Both the position numbers and the translations under genes were made by a program. Positions 15,431 to 23,285 of a stretch of DNA of 46,769 bases are shown piece after piece; positions within the stretch are counted from its first letter, which is position 1, and each line of letters starts with the position of its first letter. A model generated the notes under the pieces. That model saw only the letters and a program-made list of their open reading frames with translations, was not told the origin of the DNA and did not search any database. Origin of the DNA: JAOTYV01 sp041557595. GTDB taxonomy: Bacteria > Pseudomonadota > Alphaproteobacteria > UBA8366. The DNA lies in assembly GCA_041557595.1 (NCBI GenBank), contig JBFFGE010000007.1:1-46769 (forward strand). The letters run 5' to 3'.

Positions 15431-15724
15431 ATGGATGACCAGACCCGACTGGAGTTGGAGGCAGCGACCTACCGCCGTTTGCGGGATCATCTGCGCGAAC
15501 ACCCGGATGTGCAGAATATCGACCTCATGAATCTCGCGGATTTCTGCCGGAATTGCCTGTCGAAATGGTACAAGGCCGAGGCCGAGGATCGCGGTGTCGC
15601 GCTGGAATACGAAGCGGCGCGCGAGATTGTTTATGGCATGCCGTATAGCGAATGGAAGTCGAAACACCAGAGCGAAGCGACGCCTGAACAGATGGCCAAG
15701 TTCGAGGCGTCGAAGAAACACTAA
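15431..15724 (+). CDS. DUF1244 family protein
   Basis: 97 aa, soluble, helical. The segment IDLMNLADFCRNCLSKWYKAEAEDRGV, with CRNCLxKW, and the following YEAAREIVYGMPYSEWKSKHQ are characteristic of this small proteobacterial family of unknown function; the paired cysteines could bind metal. GGGAGG lies 10 bases before ATG 15431, which decides this start over 15398. It is commonly found beside gapR in alphaproteobacteria, as here. Confidence 0.9.
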   Translation: MDDQTRLELEAATYRRLRDHLREHPDVQNIDLMNLADFCRNCLSKWYKAEAEDRGVALEYEAAREIVYGMPYSEWKSKHQSEATPEQMAKFEASKKH

Positions 15725-15741
15725 CCGGTTCAAGGCGCGGG

Positions 15742-15791
15742 TTGATCGGTCGGCGTGCGCCGGTCTAAGGTCCCGCGCTGAAACCGATCAA
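15742..15791. repeat. 9-bp inverted repeat upstream of gapR
   Basis: TTGATCGGT (15742-15750) and ACCGATCAA (15783-15791) are perfect complements separated by 32 bases. A smaller hairpin, CGGCG/CGCCG, follows the left arm at once (15751-15762). The right arm ends 20 bases before the gapR ATG, so it could be an operator or a 5' leader fold that affects gapR translation. Confidence 0.5.
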
Positions 15792-15811
15792 TCCAACAAC
15801 GGGAGCAGGGA

Positions 15812-16054
15812 ATGTCCGATACCGGGGGAGTCGCCGGCGAGCGGCTGCGCGCCTTCATACAGCGCATCGAAAAGCTGGAAGAAGAAAAAAAAGCACTCAG
15901 CGACGATATCCGCGAGGTCTTTGCCGAGGCGAAGGGCAACGGTTTCGATCCCAAAATCATGCGGCACGTTCTGCGTCTCCGGAAAATGGATTCCGGGGAT
16001 CGTCAGGAGGAGGAAGCGCTGATTGAAACCTACCTGGCGGCGCTCGGCATGTGA
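15812..16054 (+). CDS. gapR: GapR-family DNA-binding domain protein (DUF2312)
   Basis: 80 aa. It matches the family closely: ERLRAFIQRIEKLEEEKKALSDDIREVFAEAKGNGFDPKIMRHVLRLRKMD, a coiled-coil first half followed by a short helical DNA-contacting half. In Caulobacter, GapR is a nucleoid-associated protein that clamps overtwisted DNA ahead of replication and transcription and helps topoisomerases. A GGGAGCAGGGA purine stretch serves as the ribosome-binding site. An inverted repeat occupies its upstream region. Convergent with the L,D-transpeptidase gene, 10 bases apart. Confidence 0.93.
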   Translation: MSDTGGVAGERLRAFIQRIEKLEEEKKALSDDIREVFAEAKGNGFDPKIMRHVLRLRKMDSGDRQEEEALIETYLAALGM

Positions 16055-16064
16055 GACGGACAGA

Positions 16065-16790
16065 TCAACCGCCCGGCCGCGGCAATTTCGCCAGCTGTCC
16101 CGCAATTCGGGCATAAAGTGCGCGGTTCCACGGCGACCGCATGACCGTAGCCGGCGGTTTTGAGTGCCGAAAATCGAGCGGACTCAGGACAATTCGGGTA
16201 TTGCTGACGCCCGCATCCGCCGCCAGGGTGAACAATTCCTCGACGACTCCGGCGCGCATCGCGAGGCAGCCGGCGGTACCCGTCGTCGGTCCGTGAATGA
16301 CGATCTGTCCGCCGAGCGACCGCCGCCCTTCCTCGCGGGCGCGCGCCCGATCGAAACGGTTGGGATAGCCGATCATCAACGAGACATACGCCGCCGAGTT
16401 CGGGTTGAGATAGCGGATCGGATAAAGCCCTTCCGGCACCTGGCGGTCGCCTTCGCGGAGTTTCGGGCCCGGCCCCCCGGCGGCGGCGAGCACGGGATAT
16501 TTCCGGACAAATTTGAGTTTATCGTCCCGGCCCGCCGCATAGAGCTGCACTTGCCGCTCCGCTTTGAGACCGACCAGGACGACCTTGGTCGGCGGATAGG
16601 CGACACCCGCGCGCAGGAAGTGGGGCAGCATCCGCGACCGGGCCGCGTCGCCGAATTCCGCGAGCCGTTCGGCGATGGTGTAATGCGGCCGGGGCATGAT
16701 GTTGATTGCCAGCCATACCGCGAGAACCGGCAAGACGATGACCGCCGCCGCCAGGCCATATGCCCTGACAGAGTTGAGCGAAACACGCAT
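16065..16790 (-). CDS. L,D-transpeptidase (YkuD) family protein, membrane-anchored
   Basis: 241 aa. One N-terminal membrane segment (about 11-31) and a periplasmic YkuD catalytic domain. The catalytic pair is H166 (IVIHGP) and C175 (TGTAGCLAM); the family Ser/Thr-x-Gly-Cys motif reads TAGC here. The family links peptidoglycan stem peptides or attaches proteins to them. The SLMIGYPNRFDRARA segment and the HGPTTGTAGCLAMR block match the branch of small transpeptidase-like proteins (ErfK/murein peptide-binding-like). Single-gene transcript. Confidence 0.85.
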   Translation of the reverse strand: MRVSLNSVRAYGLAAAVIVLPVLAVWLAINIMPRPHYTIAERLAEFGDAARSRMLPHFLRAGVAYPPTKVVLVGLKAERQVQLYAAGRDDKLKFVRKYPVLAAAGGPGPKLREGDRQVPEGLYPIRYLNPNSAAYVSLMIGYPNRFDRARAREEGRRSLGGQIVIHGPTTGTAGCLAMRAGVVEELFTLAADAGVSNTRIVLSPLDFRHSKPPATVMRSPWNRALYARIAGQLAKLPRPGG

Positions 16791-16864
16791 GACCTAACAC
16801 CTGCCGTTCAATCGAGGCCGTTTTGGGGCAGGGGTAGGGAGTTTCCGGGGCCGGTCCGCCGACG

Positions 16865-19800
16865 CTATTCGGCAGCGCTGACCACGGCGTCCGGCGCTGG
16901 ACTGTGGAAAGTCTCCAACAGCGCGGCTTTGTGGGCCTCGGCACGACGGATGTTTTCCAGTTTGACGTGGCCATAGCCCCGTATTTTCTCCGGGATCGAA
17001 GCAATTTCGACGGCGATGTGGTGATTTTCTGGCGTTAGCGACTCGAGGATTTCCTCGATCATCACCTCATAGTCGCGGATCAGCTGGCGCTCCATTCGCC
17101 GTTCGACCGTGTATCCGAAGATATCGAGCGGCGTGCCGCGGACGACCTTCAATTTCGCAAGGGTTCCGAAGAGTTTCAGGACCCAGGGGCCATATTCGCG
17201 CTTCTTGAGTTCGCCGGAAATCTTGTCGCGGCGCGCGATCAGGGGTGGTGCGAGATGGAATTTGAGCTTGAACTCGCCGGTGAAGCTTTCCCGGACGCGT
17301 TCCAGGAAAGAACCATCCGTGTAGAGGCGGGCGACCTCATACTCGTCCTTATACGCCATCAATTTGAAATAATATCGCGCGACCGCCGCGGTCAGCCCTT
17401 CTTCGTGCGGCGTGCGCACCGCCTGCACCGTACGGACCTTGTCGAGCAGCTTCCTGTAACGCGCTGTATAGCGGGTATTTTGATAATCGGTCAGGAATTC
17501 GACCCGGCGTTCGACGGTGTCGCGAAGGGCCGATGCCGGGTCCGATGCGGTTGCGGGATCCGTGACGCCTTTGTCGTCCGGCAGGGCGATGCGGCGCACC
17601 GCGGCAAGGTCATGAGCGGCGCGTCGACCCCAGGTAAAGGCCTGCTGGTTCATCTGGATCGCGATGCCGTTCAATTCGATGGCCTGGAAGATCGCCGCCT
17701 CGGAGACCGGAACCAGGCCCTTTTGGTAGGCGAACCCGAGCATGAACATATTGGCGGCGATTGAATCGCCGAGCAGCGCGGTCGCCAGCCGGTTGGCGTC
17801 AACGAAATCCGTATTGTTCTTGCCGACGCTGCGGACGATCGCGCCGCGCAGCTCCTCGTCCGGGAAGACGCAGTCCGGGTCCCGCGTGAAGTCGCCGGTG
17901 ATCGCCTGGTGGCTGTTAATCACCGCCTTGGTCGAATTCGGCTGAACTTTGGACATACTGTCGCCGCGCGCCGCGACAACCATATCGCAGCCCAGGATCA
18001 GCCGCGCGCCGCCGGAGGCGAGACGGACCGCATGAATATCTTCGGGCTTGTCGGCGATGCGGAGATGGCTCAGTACCGCGCCGCCTTTTTGCGCCAGCCC
18101 GGCCATGTCGAGAATCGAGCAGCCCTTGCCCTCGATATGCGCGGCGGTGCCCAGCAAGGCGCCGATCGTGACCACGCCGGTGCCGCCGACGCCGGTGATC
18201 AGGATGCCATAGGGCCGTTCCGTCGACGGCAGGGCCGGATCGGGCAACGCTTCGAACAGGTCGGGCGCGTTTCCGGCTTTGACGCGGCGCTCGCCTTTCC
18301 GGAGCGCGCCGCCGTGGACCGTTACGAAGCTCGGACAGAAGCCGTTGACGCAGGAAAAATCCTTGTTGCACGTGGATTGGTCGATCCGCCGTTTGCGGCC
18401 GAATTCCGTCTCGACCGGCACGACCGACAGGCAGTTCGACTTCACCGAACAATCGCCGCAGCCTTCGCAGACCAGCTCGTTAATGAAGGCGCGCTTGTCC
18501 GGGTCCGGGAATGTTCCGCGCTTGCGGCGCCGGCGTTTCTCCGCGGCGCAGGTCTGGTCGTAGACCAGCACCGTTACGCCGGGCACTTCGCGCAGCTCCC
18601 GTTGAATCGCGTCGAGGTCGTCCCGGTGATGAATGGTCACGCCGCCGGCGAATTCCGATTTCGAGGCGTATTTATCGGGCTCGTCGGTGACCACGACGAT
18701 TTGCTCGACGCCTTCGCCTTTGAGTTGGTGGGTGATCAGCGGCACGGTCAGCGGCCCGTCCACCGGCTGGCCGCCGGTCATTGCGACCGCGTCGTTGTAG
18801 AGAATTTTGTAGGTGATGTTGACGCCGGCGGCGACCGCCATCCGGATCGCCAGGATGCCGGAATGGAAATAGGTGCCGTCGCCCAGATTCGCAAAGATGT
18901 GTTTTTCGCTAGTGAACGGCGCCTGACCGACCCAGGGCGTGCCTTCGGCCCCCATATGCGTGTAGGTGTCGGTGCTACGGTCCATCCATTGCGCCATGTA
19001 ATGGCAGCCGATCCCCGCCAGCGCACGGCTGCCGTCGGGTACCTTGGTCGATGTGTTGTGCGGACAGCCGGAACAGAAATACGGCGTCCGGACGAGGCTG
19101 GGATCGCGTCCCTTGAGCGTGCGTTCCTGTTCCTCGAGAAAGCGGACGCGGTCTTCGATTTGCGGGCTGGTGTGGAATCGTTTGATACGGTCGGCGATGA
19201 CGCGCGCGATCCGGCCGGGCGTAAGCTCGCCGTTCGACGGCAGGATCATGTTGCGTTTTTCGTCGAACTTGCCGACCACCACGGGGCGGACGTCGGCGCG
19301 CCAATTGTACAACTGCTCCTTGAGTTGATTCTCCATCAAGGCGCGTTTTTCCTCGACCACGAGAATTTCTTCGAGACCTTCGGCGAATTGGCGCACGCCG
19401 TTGCGCTCCAGCGGCCAGGTCATCCCGACCTTGTAAACCGACAGGCCGATTGCCTGCGCGTACTCTTCGTCGATGCCGATATCCTCGAGCGCCTGACGGA
19501 CGTCGAGGTAGGATTTGCCGCAGGTAACGATTCCGAATCGCCGTTTCTTGCCGTCGATGACGGCCTTGTTGAGATTGTTGGCGCGGGCGAAGGCGAGGGC
19601 GGCATAAAGTTTGTGATGATGCAGCCGCTCTTCCTGTTCCAGCCATCCATCCGGCCAGCGAATGTTGAGGCCACCCTCCGGCATCTCGAAATCGTCCGGC
19701 ATTTTTATCTCGATGCGGTGCGGGTCGACATAGACCGATGCGGAGGTGTCGACCGTTTCCGCGACAACCTTGAACGCGGTCCAGCATCCGGAATACCGGG

Positions 19801-20368
19801 ACATGGCCCAGCCGAAAATTCCAAGATCGAGGAATTCCTGCACGCCGGACGGATTGAGCACCGGGATCATCGAATCGACGAAGGCGAATTCGGTTTGGTG
19901 CGCCGTGGTGGATGACTTGGAGGTGTGGTCGTCGCCGGCCAGGACCAGAACGCCGCCGTGTTTCGAGGTGCCGGCGAGGTTGGCATGCCGAAGCGCATCG
20001 CCGGATCGATCGATGCCGGGACCCTTGGCATAGGCCATTCCGAAGACGCCTTCGTAATTGGCGCCGGGGAACAGGCCGAGCTGTTGGGAGCCCCACAAGG
20101 CGGTGCAAGCGAGGTCTTCGTTCACGCCGGGCTGGAATTGAATGTGATGTTTCTCGAGGAATTTTCGGGCTTGCCACAGCTGCTGATCCAACGCGCCGAG
20201 CGGCGATCCGCGATAGCCGGAAATGAAACACGCGGTGTTCAGTCCCGCCGCTTCGTCGCGGCGGCGCTGCATCATCGGAAGCCGCACCAAAGCCTGCGTT
20301 CCGGACAGGAAGACCCGACCTTGTTCGAGCGTGTATTTGTCGTCGAGAGAGACGGCTGTCAGTGCCAT
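16865..20368 (-). CDS. indolepyruvate ferredoxin oxidoreductase, fused
   Basis: 1167 aa fusion of the alpha (thiamine diphosphate) and beta (gamma-like) parts. It oxidatively decarboxylates aryl-pyruvates from aromatic amino acids to acyl-CoA, passing electrons to ferredoxin. Seen in order: an N-terminal pyrimidine-binding domain; CSGCPHN and GIGCHYM cysteines; the thiamine site GDGTYFHSG with ILYND; ferredoxin-type cysteines in CEGCGDCSVKSNC and NGFCPSF; the nucleotide-like GVGGTGVVTIGALLG of the gamma domain; and a C-terminal DUF6537-like region. ATG 20368 is preferred over 20425 because homology starts there and a TATAGT element lies six bases upstream. Confidence 0.95.
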   Translation of the reverse strand: MALTAVSLDDKYTLEQGRVFLSGTQALVRLPMMQRRRDEAAGLNTACFISGYRGSPLGALDQQLWQARKFLEKHHIQFQPGVNEDLACTALWGSQQLGLFPGANYEGVFGMAYAKGPGIDRSGDALRHANLAGTSKHGGVLVLAGDDHTSKSSTTAHQTEFAFVDSMIPVLNPSGVQEFLDLGIFGWAMSRYSGCWTAFKVVAETVDTSASVYVDPHRIEIKMPDDFEMPEGGLNIRWPDGWLEQEERLHHHKLYAALAFARANNLNKAVIDGKKRRFGIVTCGKSYLDVRQALEDIGIDEEYAQAIGLSVYKVGMTWPLERNGVRQFAEGLEEILVVEEKRALMENQLKEQLYNWRADVRPVVVGKFDEKRNMILPSNGELTPGRIARVIADRIKRFHTSPQIEDRVRFLEEQERTLKGRDPSLVRTPYFCSGCPHNTSTKVPDGSRALAGIGCHYMAQWMDRSTDTYTHMGAEGTPWVGQAPFTSEKHIFANLGDGTYFHSGILAIRMAVAAGVNITYKILYNDAVAMTGGQPVDGPLTVPLITHQLKGEGVEQIVVVTDEPDKYASKSEFAGGVTIHHRDDLDAIQRELREVPGVTVLVYDQTCAAEKRRRRKRGTFPDPDKRAFINELVCEGCGDCSVKSNCLSVVPVETEFGRKRRIDQSTCNKDFSCVNGFCPSFVTVHGGALRKGERRVKAGNAPDLFEALPDPALPSTERPYGILITGVGGTGVVTIGALLGTAAHIEGKGCSILDMAGLAQKGGAVLSHLRIADKPEDIHAVRLASGGARLILGCDMVVAARGDSMSKVQPNSTKAVINSHQAITGDFTRDPDCVFPDEELRGAIVRSVGKNNTDFVDANRLATALLGDSIAANMFMLGFAYQKGLVPVSEAAIFQAIELNGIAIQMNQQAFTWGRRAAHDLAAVRRIALPDDKGVTDPATASDPASALRDTVERRVEFLTDYQNTRYTARYRKLLDKVRTVQAVRTPHEEGLTAAVARYYFKLMAYKDEYEVARLYTDGSFLERVRESFTGEFKLKFHLAPPLIARRDKISGELKKREYGPWVLKLFGTLAKLKVVRGTPLDIFGYTVERRMERQLIRDYEVMIEEILESLTPENHHIAVEIASIPEKIRGYGHVKLENIRRAEAHKAALLETFHSPAPDAVVSAAE

Positions 20369-20374
20369 TGCATC

Positions 20375-20380
20375 ACTATA
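20375..20380 (-). promoter_or_regulatory. TATAGT -10 element, leaderless start of the oxidoreductase gene
   Basis: On the minus strand TTCAACTATAGT is followed by six bases and the ATG at 20368, identical in sequence and spacing to the site at 13304-13315. No Shine-Dalgarno is present. Confidence 0.6.
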
Positions 20381-20386
20381 GTTGAA

Positions 20387-20628
20387 TCGTCGCTTATAAA
20401 CTAATTGCCTGCCCGATCTTTTCAAAGCGTTACCGTGTCCATTGCGGATTTAGCAAGAATGCTGCGCGCAATCCCGGCGATCGGCAGATAATTGCCCGTG
20501 CACCCAACAAAATATATTGAAGTTACTCGAAAAATTGGACGATCCGCGGGGACTTATGAATTTGCGGGTGAATTGCCGCCCCGCACGCGGTATATCAAGC
20601 CGCATTCGTTTAGGTATGGATTATTCGC
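20387..20628. other. divergent intergenic region
   Basis: About 240 bases between the oxidoreductase and the epimerase genes, noticeably AT-richer than its surroundings (for example AACAAAATATATTGAAG near 20508). It should hold both promoters. I see no convincing gene, hairpin or repeated operator in it. Confidence 0.5.
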
Positions 20629-21615
20629 ATGGCTGTTCTCGTCACCGGAGCCGCAGGCTTCATCGGATATCATGTTTCGGAAGCGTTGCTCGCTCAGGGT
20701 GAGCGGGTCATCGGTATCGATAACCTCAACGACTATTACGATGTCACCCTGAAGCACGCCCGGCGCGATCGTTTGCTGCGCCATAACGCCTTTTCGTTCG
20801 ACGAGATCGATATCGCAGACCGGCAAGCGATCGACGGGCTGGCCGAACAGCATCCGGATATCACCCGCATCGTCCATCTGGCGGCCCAGGCCGGCGTGCG
20901 TTATTCGCTGATCAATCCATACGCCTATGTACAGGCCAATATTCTGGGTCATCTGGTGATGCTCGAATTCTGCCGCCATTTGGACGGATTGGAGCACTTC
21001 GTTTATGCCAGCTCCTCCTCGGTCTATGGCGGCAACGAGAAGGTACCCTTTGCCGTATCGGATCAGACGGAAACCCCCGTTTCGCTGTATGCGGCAACCA
21101 AAAAAGCCGACGAAGGCATGAGCCATTGTTACAGCCATCTTTACCGCGTGCCGGCGACCGGGTTGCGCTTCTTCACGGTCTACGGACCGTGGGGCAGGCC
21201 CGATATGGCGGCCTTCATCTTCACCAAGGCGATTATCGAAGGCAAACCGATCCAGCTCTTCAACAACGGCGATATGGAACGGGATTTCACCTATATCGAC
21301 GATATCGTTGCCGGTGTGCTTTCGTGTCTCGCCGCGCCGCCGGCGGATGACGGCGTGAAGGCGCCCCACCGGGTCTACAATATCGGCAACAACAAGCCGG
21401 AACATTTAACGCACTTCGTCTCGCTGATCGAACAGGCGCTCGGCAAGAAGGCGATCATCCAAAACGCGCCGATGCAGCCGGGCGACGTCCGGGCGACATT
21501 CGCCGATATCGAAGATGTGCGGCGCGACTTCGGTTTCGAACCGCACACGCCGATCGAAACCGGCATCCCGAGATTTATCGAATGGTATCGGGAGTATCAC
21601 GGAGCTGGGCACTGA
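20629..21615 (+). CDS. NAD-dependent sugar epimerase, likely UDP-glucuronate 4-epimerase
   Basis: 328 aa short-chain dehydrogenase/epimerase. The NAD site is GAAGFIG (residues 7-13), the catalytic serine lies in YASSSSVYGGN, and the Tyr/Lys pair in SLYAATKKADE. The phrase GIDNLNDYYDVTLKHAR and the FTVYGPWGRPDMA and RDFTYIDDI segments match UDP-glucuronate 4-epimerases, which make UDP-galacturonate for lipopolysaccharide or capsule. No other polysaccharide genes are in the window. Start at ATG 20629 places the Rossmann strand at the N-terminus. Confidence 0.9.
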   Translation: MAVLVTGAAGFIGYHVSEALLAQGERVIGIDNLNDYYDVTLKHARRDRLLRHNAFSFDEIDIADRQAIDGLAEQHPDITRIVHLAAQAGVRYSLINPYAYVQANILGHLVMLEFCRHLDGLEHFVYASSSSVYGGNEKVPFAVSDQTETPVSLYAATKKADEGMSHCYSHLYRVPATGLRFFTVYGPWGRPDMAAFIFTKAIIEGKPIQLFNNGDMERDFTYIDDIVAGVLSCLAAPPADDGVKAPHRVYNIGNNKPEHLTHFVSLIEQALGKKAIIQNAPMQPGDVRATFADIEDVRRDFGFEPHTPIETGIPRFIEWYREYHGAGH

Positions 21616-21710
21616 GCCGGGCACGGAGCCGGGGCATAGGATCGGGACACGTGCGCGGCGGACGGGTTTGGCCGGAGTTTGCGTAAATCAATAGGGGCGT
21701 TGGCGGCACC

Positions 21711-22658
21711 ATGGTTTCACATTCCTCCAAGACGGTTATCTATGCGGCGTTGGGGGCGAATTTATTGATCGCCGTCACGAAATTCGCCGCGTCCGTCTAT
21801 ACCGGCAGTTCGGCGATGCTGAGCGAGGCGGTTCATTCTTTGGTCGACAGCGGCAATCAGGGTTTGCTGCTCATGGGCCTGAAGCGTGCCGCGAAACCGG
21901 CGGACGAAAAGCATCCCTTCGGATACGGCGCCGAACTCTATTTTTGGACATTCGTTGTCGCCATCCTGATTTTCGGCGTCGGCGCAGGCGTTTCGATCTA
22001 CGAGGGCGTTTCCAAGCTAAACAACCCGGTTCCCATATCGGACAGTTACATCAATTACATCGTCCTGAGCGTAGCGATCGTGATCGAGGCGGGGCCGTGG
22101 TGGATCGCTTTCAAGGCGTTCCGGGAAGAAAAGGGCGACCGCAGCTACTTCGAGGCCATTCGCGAGAGCAAGGATCCGACGGTGTTCACGATCCTGTTCG
22201 AGGATAGCGCCGCGATGGTCGGATTGGTGGTTGCGATGATCGGTATCTTCCTGGCGGAATATCTCGGTCTTCCTGCCTTTGATGGCGGCGCATCGATTGT
22301 CATCGGTTTGGTTCTCGCCGGCACCGCCACCTTGTTGGCGTATGAGTGCAAGGGGCTGCTTATTGGCGAGGCGGCGAGCCCGGGTGTTCGGGACGCCGTT
22401 GCGGCGCTGATCGATGCCGATCCCCGCGTGAAGCAGACCAACGAAGTTTTGACCATGCATCTCGGACCGGCGGATGTGCTGCTCACCCTGAGCCTGGATT
22501 TCGAGGATGGCTTGTCCAGCGAGGTTGTTGAGAGGGCCATTTCGGAATTTGAGCGCGCCATCAAGCGGGACATGCCGCAAATACGCCGCGTCTTCATCGA
22601 GGCGCAAAGCTGGTACGGACACAAGCTCGATCGGGCCCTCGACCACACGACTCCGTGA
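21711..22658 (+). CDS. cation diffusion facilitator (CDF) metal transporter
   Basis: 315 aa inner-membrane protein with about six helices and a C-terminal cytoplasmic domain. The helix-2 metal site HxxxD is in SEAVHSLVDSGNQGLLLMG, and the fifth-helix acidic site in FEDSAAMVGLVVAMIGI. The GNQ after the aspartate is typical of the ZnT9-like branch rather than classic CzcD. It exchanges divalent metal (Zn, Mn or Fe) for protons. Its C-terminus (VLTMHLGPADVLLTLSLDF) is the ferredoxin-like regulatory domain. Monocistronic, convergent with the BON-protein gene. Confidence 0.92.
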   Translation: MVSHSSKTVIYAALGANLLIAVTKFAASVYTGSSAMLSEAVHSLVDSGNQGLLLMGLKRAAKPADEKHPFGYGAELYFWTFVVAILIFGVGAGVSIYEGVSKLNNPVPISDSYINYIVLSVAIVIEAGPWWIAFKAFREEKGDRSYFEAIRESKDPTVFTILFEDSAAMVGLVVAMIGIFLAEYLGLPAFDGGASIVIGLVLAGTATLLAYECKGLLIGEAASPGVRDAVAALIDADPRVKQTNEVLTMHLGPADVLLTLSLDFEDGLSSEVVERAISEFERAIKRDMPQIRRVFIEAQSWYGHKLDRALDHTTP

Positions 22659-22673
22659 AGCTGCTCCAGGCTT

Positions 22674-23285
22674 TCAGTTCTGCACAATCCGCAAATGATC
22701 GACGATATCCTTGATATCGGGCGTCTTGCGGATCACCGCCAAAGCCCGATTGTGCTCCCATTCCGACTTCGCGCGGCCGAAGACGTAAACGATACCTTCG
22801 TTTGCGCGCCACGCCATATGCGGCATCCGGGACCGGAACACCTTGCGCAAGGCCTTGCCGATGCGCTTGTTGATGTCGAGGTCGTTCGGGATCGTGTCGG
22901 TCTTGCGGGTCTTGCGGACGCGAATTTCATTCACCACGGTCTCGACGCCGTTCACGCTGCGGACCAGCGCCGCCGCCCGGATCTTGTCTTGCCGCGTCTT
23001 TACCCGGCCGGTCAGAAGGATATCGCCACCGACCGCATCGACATCGATTTCCGCAAAGAATGCCGCGCGGGCGTCGAGCATGCGTCCGGCGATCCGGCGC
23101 TTCAATTGCGCGTCCTGCGCGTGTCGATCCAATTGCCGTGCGGCCTTGCCGGCCGATTGGGCGACGGCGTCCGCACCGCAGAGCGGCAGGACGCTCATGA
23201 GCGCGAAGGCTGCGGCAATCGCAACGGCACGGAAACGCGGTCCGACCGAATGACGGCGATGCGCCGGGCGGCATCTAGCGGGCAT
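22674..23285 (-). CDS. BON-domain periplasmic protein
   Basis: 203 aa. After a basic N-terminus comes a hydrophobic export signal (VAIAAAFALMSVLPLCGADAVAQ, about 19-41). Two BON domains follow: one around 75-125 (VDAVGGDILLTGRVKTRQDKIRAAALVR) and a second around 140-195 (ANEGIVYVFGRAKSEWEHNRALAVI). BON domains bind phospholipid or outer-membrane surfaces. The ATG at 23285 overlaps the end of the acyl-CoA synthetase gene by 11 bases, so the two are co-transcribed; a shorter start inside the signal is less likely. Confidence 0.82.
   Translation of the reverse strand: MPARCRPAHRRHSVGPRFRAVAIAAAFALMSVLPLCGADAVAQSAGKAARQLDRHAQDAQLKRRIAGRMLDARAAFFAEIDVDAVGGDILLTGRVKTRQDKIRAAALVRSVNGVETVVNEIRVRKTRKTDTIPNDLDINKRIGKALRKVFRSRMPHMAWRANEGIVYVFGRAKSEWEHNRALAVIRKTPDIKDIVDHLRIVQN

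Noticed and set aside
17909..19915. Long open frame on the plus strand opposite the indolepyruvate oxidoreductase
   Set aside because: It is the antisense shadow of a clear 1167-aa enzyme in GC-rich DNA; the translation shows no domain and skewed Arg/Asp/Gly composition.
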